64,000 nt of DNA from Roseateles saccharophilus (GTDB lineage Bacteria > Pseudomonadota > Gammaproteobacteria > Burkholderiales > Burkholderiaceae_C), in assembly GCF_004342485.1 (NCBI RefSeq), contig NZ_SMBU01000026.1, positions 19,573-83,572 on the forward strand. The letters are read 5' to 3'. A program made the translations under genes and the position numbers. Shown in pieces: positions 61,568 to 64,000 of the stretch; the stretch's first letter is position 1, and every line of letters starts with the position of its first letter. Under the pieces are notes generated by a model. It had not been told where the DNA came from and did not search any database. It saw nothing but the letters and a program-made list of their open reading frames with translations.

Positions 61568-62482
61568 ATGCCAGTCTACAGCATGACCGGGTACGCCAAT
61601 TCCCTGGCGCAACCCCCTAAAGCCGAAGAGGGCAACAGCACCATCCAGGCCAGTGTCAGCGTCGAATTGCGGTCGGTCAACGGCCGCTTCCTGGACCTGT
61701 CCATGCGCATGCCCGAGGAGCTGCGCGGCCTCGAGCCCCAGTTGCGCGAACTCATCGCCGCCCGCTTCAAGCGCGGCAAGATCGAGCTGCGCATCAACAC
61801 CCAGCGCGAGGCCGATGGCGGCTGGCCCCAGCCCCAGCCCGAGCAGCTCAACCGCCTGGCCAGCCTGGAGGCCAAGGTGCGCGCCTGGCTGCCCCAGGCC
61901 GCGCCGCTGTCCGTCCAAGAAACGCTGAACTGGTGCAAGAGCGGCGGCAGCACGCCGGTCCAGCTCGACGCCACGACGCTGGTGGCCGCCAAGGCCTGCA
62001 TCGACGGCCTAGCCGAATCCCGCGAGCGCGAGGGCGAAAAGCTGGTCGCCATCCTGACGGAGCGCATCAAGCGGCTGCGCGAGCTGGCCGACGAGGCCGA
62101 GCCGCTGCTGCCCGCCGTGGTGGCGCGCCAGCAGCAGCGCTTCCTGGAACGCTGGCAGGAGGCGCTGAACGCCACGGGCGCCCAGTCCAGCGTGCCTCAG
62201 GAAGCCCTGCAGGAGCGCGCACTGAACGAAGCCGCGGCGTTCGCGATCCGCATCGACGTGGCCGAGGAGCTGGCACGGCTACGCGCCCATCTGGACGAGC
62301 TGACCCGCCTTTTGAAGAAGGGCGGCGAGCTCGGCAAGCGCCTGGACTTCCTGATCCAGGAACTGCATCGCGAAGCCAACACCCTGGGCTCCAAGTCCGC
62401 GGCCCTCGAGCTGACGAACATCTCCGTCGAGATGAAGGTCGCCATCGAGCAGATGCGCGAGCAGGTGCAAAACATCGAATGA
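61568..62482 (+). CDS. yicC: YicC family RNA-degradation-linked protein
   Basis: 304 residues. N-terminal YicC domain begins MTGYANSL, then SVELRSVNGRFLDLSMRMPEEL. The C-terminal DUF1732 part has GKRLDFLIQELHREANTLGSK and ends EMKVAIEQMREQVQNIE, as is usual. YicC family members are endoribonucleases or RNA-decay adaptors. The last residues are intact. In most proteobacteria gmk follows directly; here mobile DNA follows instead. Confidence 0.94.
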   Translation: MPVYSMTGYANSLAQPPKAEEGNSTIQASVSVELRSVNGRFLDLSMRMPEELRGLEPQLRELIAARFKRGKIELRINTQREADGGWPQPQPEQLNRLASLEAKVRAWLPQAAPLSVQETLNWCKSGGSTPVQLDATTLVAAKACIDGLAESREREGEKLVAILTERIKRLRELADEAEPLLPAVVARQQQRFLERWQEALNATGAQSSVPQEALQERALNEAAAFAIRIDVAEELARLRAHLDELTRLLKKGGELGKRLDFLIQELHREANTLGSKSAALELTNISVEMKVAIEQMREQVQNIE

Positions 62483-62832
62483 ACGTCTCACGGCGTCTCA
62501 TGCCGTCCCGCAGTTCGATGCTCGGCGCAAACCCGCAACGGTAGTCAATATCACGGCGTCCCAGGTCGTCTCACTGAAGCGCGCGGCTTCCGTGGGGTGA
62601 ACTGCCGGCAGCTTGCCCCGGCGCAAGGCCCCTCGCGCGGCCCTCGACAGCCATGCCACCGCACGGCGCCGGATTCGACGCCGATCTTCAGTAGCGCTTC
62701 GCAGGCCGGCATGGAAACCGTCTCGTCAAAGCGCAACCATCTCTTGAGGTAGTTCACCGTCGCGTTGCTTGGTCCAGGTTTCCCGCAGCTCAAGAGGAGG
62801 GTCGCCCCATCGATCCCCCAACGGAGGTTTCT
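62483..62832. other. Intergenic region after yicC, no convincing gene
   Basis: 350 bp. An 80-codon minus-strand frame (62551-62793) could be read as a small basic protein, but I recognise no family and see no good ribosome-binding site. Direct short repeats occur near the start (CGTCTCA-type at 62483-62500 and again near 62570). The end of this stretch supplies the ACGGAGG site for the truncated integrase. It may be attachment-site debris. Confidence 0.5.
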
Positions 62833-63564
62833 GTGGGTACAACACCAAAGCCGGTTTCTGATCTCTTGCTCAAGTCTTGGCTGAGCGCCGGGCCCGTCAA
62901 CCGATCCGTCGGCGACGGACTGATGTTCGTCGCTTCCGAGGTGGGCGCCCGGGTCGGCAAAGCCTCCTGGATCCTCCGGTACCGCTTCGGCGGTCGCCAG
63001 AAGGAGAAGGTGCTGGGCCGCTACCCCGAGATCACGCTACGGACGGCCCGCGAGTTGGCCCTGCGCGACCGCGCGCAGATCCAGCAGGGCGTGGACGTCG
63101 CGGTGCAGAAGCGCCTGCAGAAGCTCCGCATCAGCGACGCCCATAACGTCGAGAGCCTCGCGAGCGCCTGGTACGAGAGGGACATCGCGCCAAAGTACAG
63201 GCGCCCGGAGGCGGTCGAACGAGCGATTCGGCGCCACATCGAGCCGGTGATTGGCAAGCTCCCGGTCGAGGTCGTGCGGCCAGTCCACATCGACGAGGTG
63301 CTGACCCGAATCGTCGCGGCCGGCGCACCCACCGTGGCCAACGACGTACGCCGATACCTGCTTCGGATGTTCCACTTTGCGGTCAAGCGCAAGTGGATCG
63401 ACTCCAATCCGGCGTACGGCTTCGAAGTGGCCGACGCTGGCGGCACGGAGCAGGCGAAGAGCCGGTGGCTGCCCGAGGCAGAGTGGCGAACTCTGACCGC
63501 CCATCGGGCAGCCCTCCCATCCTGGATGGCCCGCGCCATCGGCGAAGAAGCAGCCCGTGGCTGA
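62833..63564 (+). pseudogene. Truncated P4-type tyrosine integrase
   Basis: 243 residues; intact relatives are about 400. The DUF4102-like N-terminal part (KASWILRYRFGGRQKEKVLGRYPEI) and SAM-like core-binding domain (SLASAWYERDIAPKYRRPEAV) are recognisable, but no catalytic Arg-HxxR-Tyr domain follows. After WLPEAEWRTL the sequence diverges to a stop. A good GGAGG site precedes the GTG, so the stub is translatable. Because it lacks the active site it cannot recombine. Confidence 0.8.
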
Positions 63565-63732
63565 TTCCTTCTTCGCACTGGACCAGCGCGAAGTCCTGGG
63601 GCTTGAACAACTATCTCCACAAGGCGCCGGACACTGAATCGGCGCGCTCGACGTGGCTCGAAAACGGAATCGTGGGTCGCCGGATGGGGGCAGCAGATGT
63701 TGCATTTGTACTCCATCCATTGACTTTCACCG
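63565..63732. other. Gap between truncated integrase and IS21-like element
   Basis: About 170 bp without a recognised gene. A 9-bp inverted repeat GCGAAGAAG (63542-63550) and CTTCTTCGC (63568-63576) brackets the integrase stop codon and may mark a rearrangement end. Nothing else identified. Confidence 0.45.
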
Positions 63733-63747
63733 TGACTAGGCCCCGGC

Positions 63748-63791
63748 GGCCACCCAAAGTGCCCCACTTATGGCCACTCAAACTGCTCCAC
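63748..63791 (+). repeat. Tandem terminal repeats of the IS21-like element
   Basis: Two 20-mers, 63748-63767 and 63772-63791, matching at 17 of 20 positions, 24 bp apart. They resemble the multiple transposase-binding repeats at IS21 ends. Confidence 0.65.
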
Positions 63792-63893
63792 CTGGCCGGG
63801 GTGAATTGACCCGTTGAACACGGTCGGTCAGGCGCCTCAGCCCTGACGAAGGCAGGACGTAACTTGCGCCCCTCAACGGAGGGGACTCACAAG

Positions 63894-64000
63894 GTGAACG
63901 TCTTGAAGCCACATCTACAAACCACGATCTGGACGCTCCTGCGCGCGGGCAACAGCCAGCGCGAGATCGAGCGCCGCACCGGCATCTCCCGCCACACGAT
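63894..64000 (+). CDS. istA: IS21 transposase IstA (N-terminal part only)
   Basis: The first 35 codons before the edge. The GTG start is preceded by AAGG, and the product starts VNVLKPHLQTTIWTLLRAG, followed by NSQREIERRTGISRHT: the helix-turn-helix that opens IstA transposases. It would bind the element's end repeats and, with IstB, transpose. It is truncated only because the window ends. Confidence 0.75.
   Translation, partial: MNVLKPHLQTTIWTLLRAGNSQREIERRTGISRHT

Larger units (their letters stand above)
63733..64000 (+). mobile_element. Left end of an IS21-family insertion sequence (cut by window edge)
   Basis: Identified from the istA start and the two tandem 20-bp repeats upstream of it, a pattern of IS21 ends. 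The outer boundary near TGACTAGGCCCC (63733) is estimated; the right end, istB and any target duplication are outside the window. Confidence 0.65.

Noticed and set aside
62551..62793. 80-codon minus-strand frame after yicC
   Set aside because: No recognised family, no good ribosome-binding site; reported as part of the non-genic stretch.

Overview
The window is a GC-rich (about two-thirds G+C), tightly packed bacterial chromosome segment. Gene content and order point to a betaproteobacterium of the order Burkholderiales, most likely the Roseateles/Pelomonas/Mitsuaria/Rubrivivax group. Supporting blocks are carA-lysE-carB-greA, ftsH-folP-glmM followed by a pst-pho cluster, and surE-pcm-nlpD-rpoS. 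This placement rests on recognised families and synteny, not on a search.

Layout. (1) 1-4345 (minus): an AddA/AddB-like repair helicase-nuclease pair, the helicase cut by the window edge. (2) 4491-8494 (plus): trxA, rho, type-B rpmE and a GT39-like membrane protein. (3) 8488-15222 (minus): a complete pstSCAB-phoU-phoB-phoR phosphate operon with a Pho-box-like site upstream. (4) 15496-20405 (minus): glmM, folP, ftsH and rlmE, with yhbY diverging from rlmE across 20 bp. (5) 20880-27158 (minus): carA, a LysE exporter, carB, greA and a DUF4149 protein. (6) 27326-31587: a GlcG-like protein, the FtsH-associated YccA/BI-1 protein, a secreted GH5 glycosidase and RlmD. (7) 31700-35216 (minus): surE-pcm-nlpD-rpoS. 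(8) 35310-39393: a quinone oxidoreductase, a LuxR-type response regulator, a glutamine amidotransferase, and a divergent AhpD-like/AraC pair. (9) 39432-45613: an accessory stretch ending at tRNA-Ser(CGA). It holds two secreted proteins, two coupled small proteins, an ECF sigma factor with a FecR-type regulator but no TonB-dependent receptor, a transposase-like ORF, an XRE regulator and a P4-type integrase. (10) 45614-50781: tRNA-Ser next to serS, then ispH-fkpB, radC, an Smr protein and a TonB-like protein. (11) 50789-55845: an overlapping GGDEF/MinD-like/truncated-globin operon and cheR-cheD-cheB. (12) 56220-61535: a LysR regulator and a compact operon for a Ser/Thr kinase, PP2C phosphatase, RNase PH, RdgB and HemW. 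(13) 61568-64000: yicC, then mobile debris (a truncated integrase and the left end of an IS21-family element).

Most of the window is housekeeping. The less ordinary parts are the sigma/FecR cassette beside the tRNA-Ser integrase, a hairpin repeat that sits right after stop codons inside three operons, two very short divergent intergenic regions with putative promoters, and several well-formed inverted repeats upstream of genes. I saw no CRISPR array, rRNA operon or intact prophage.
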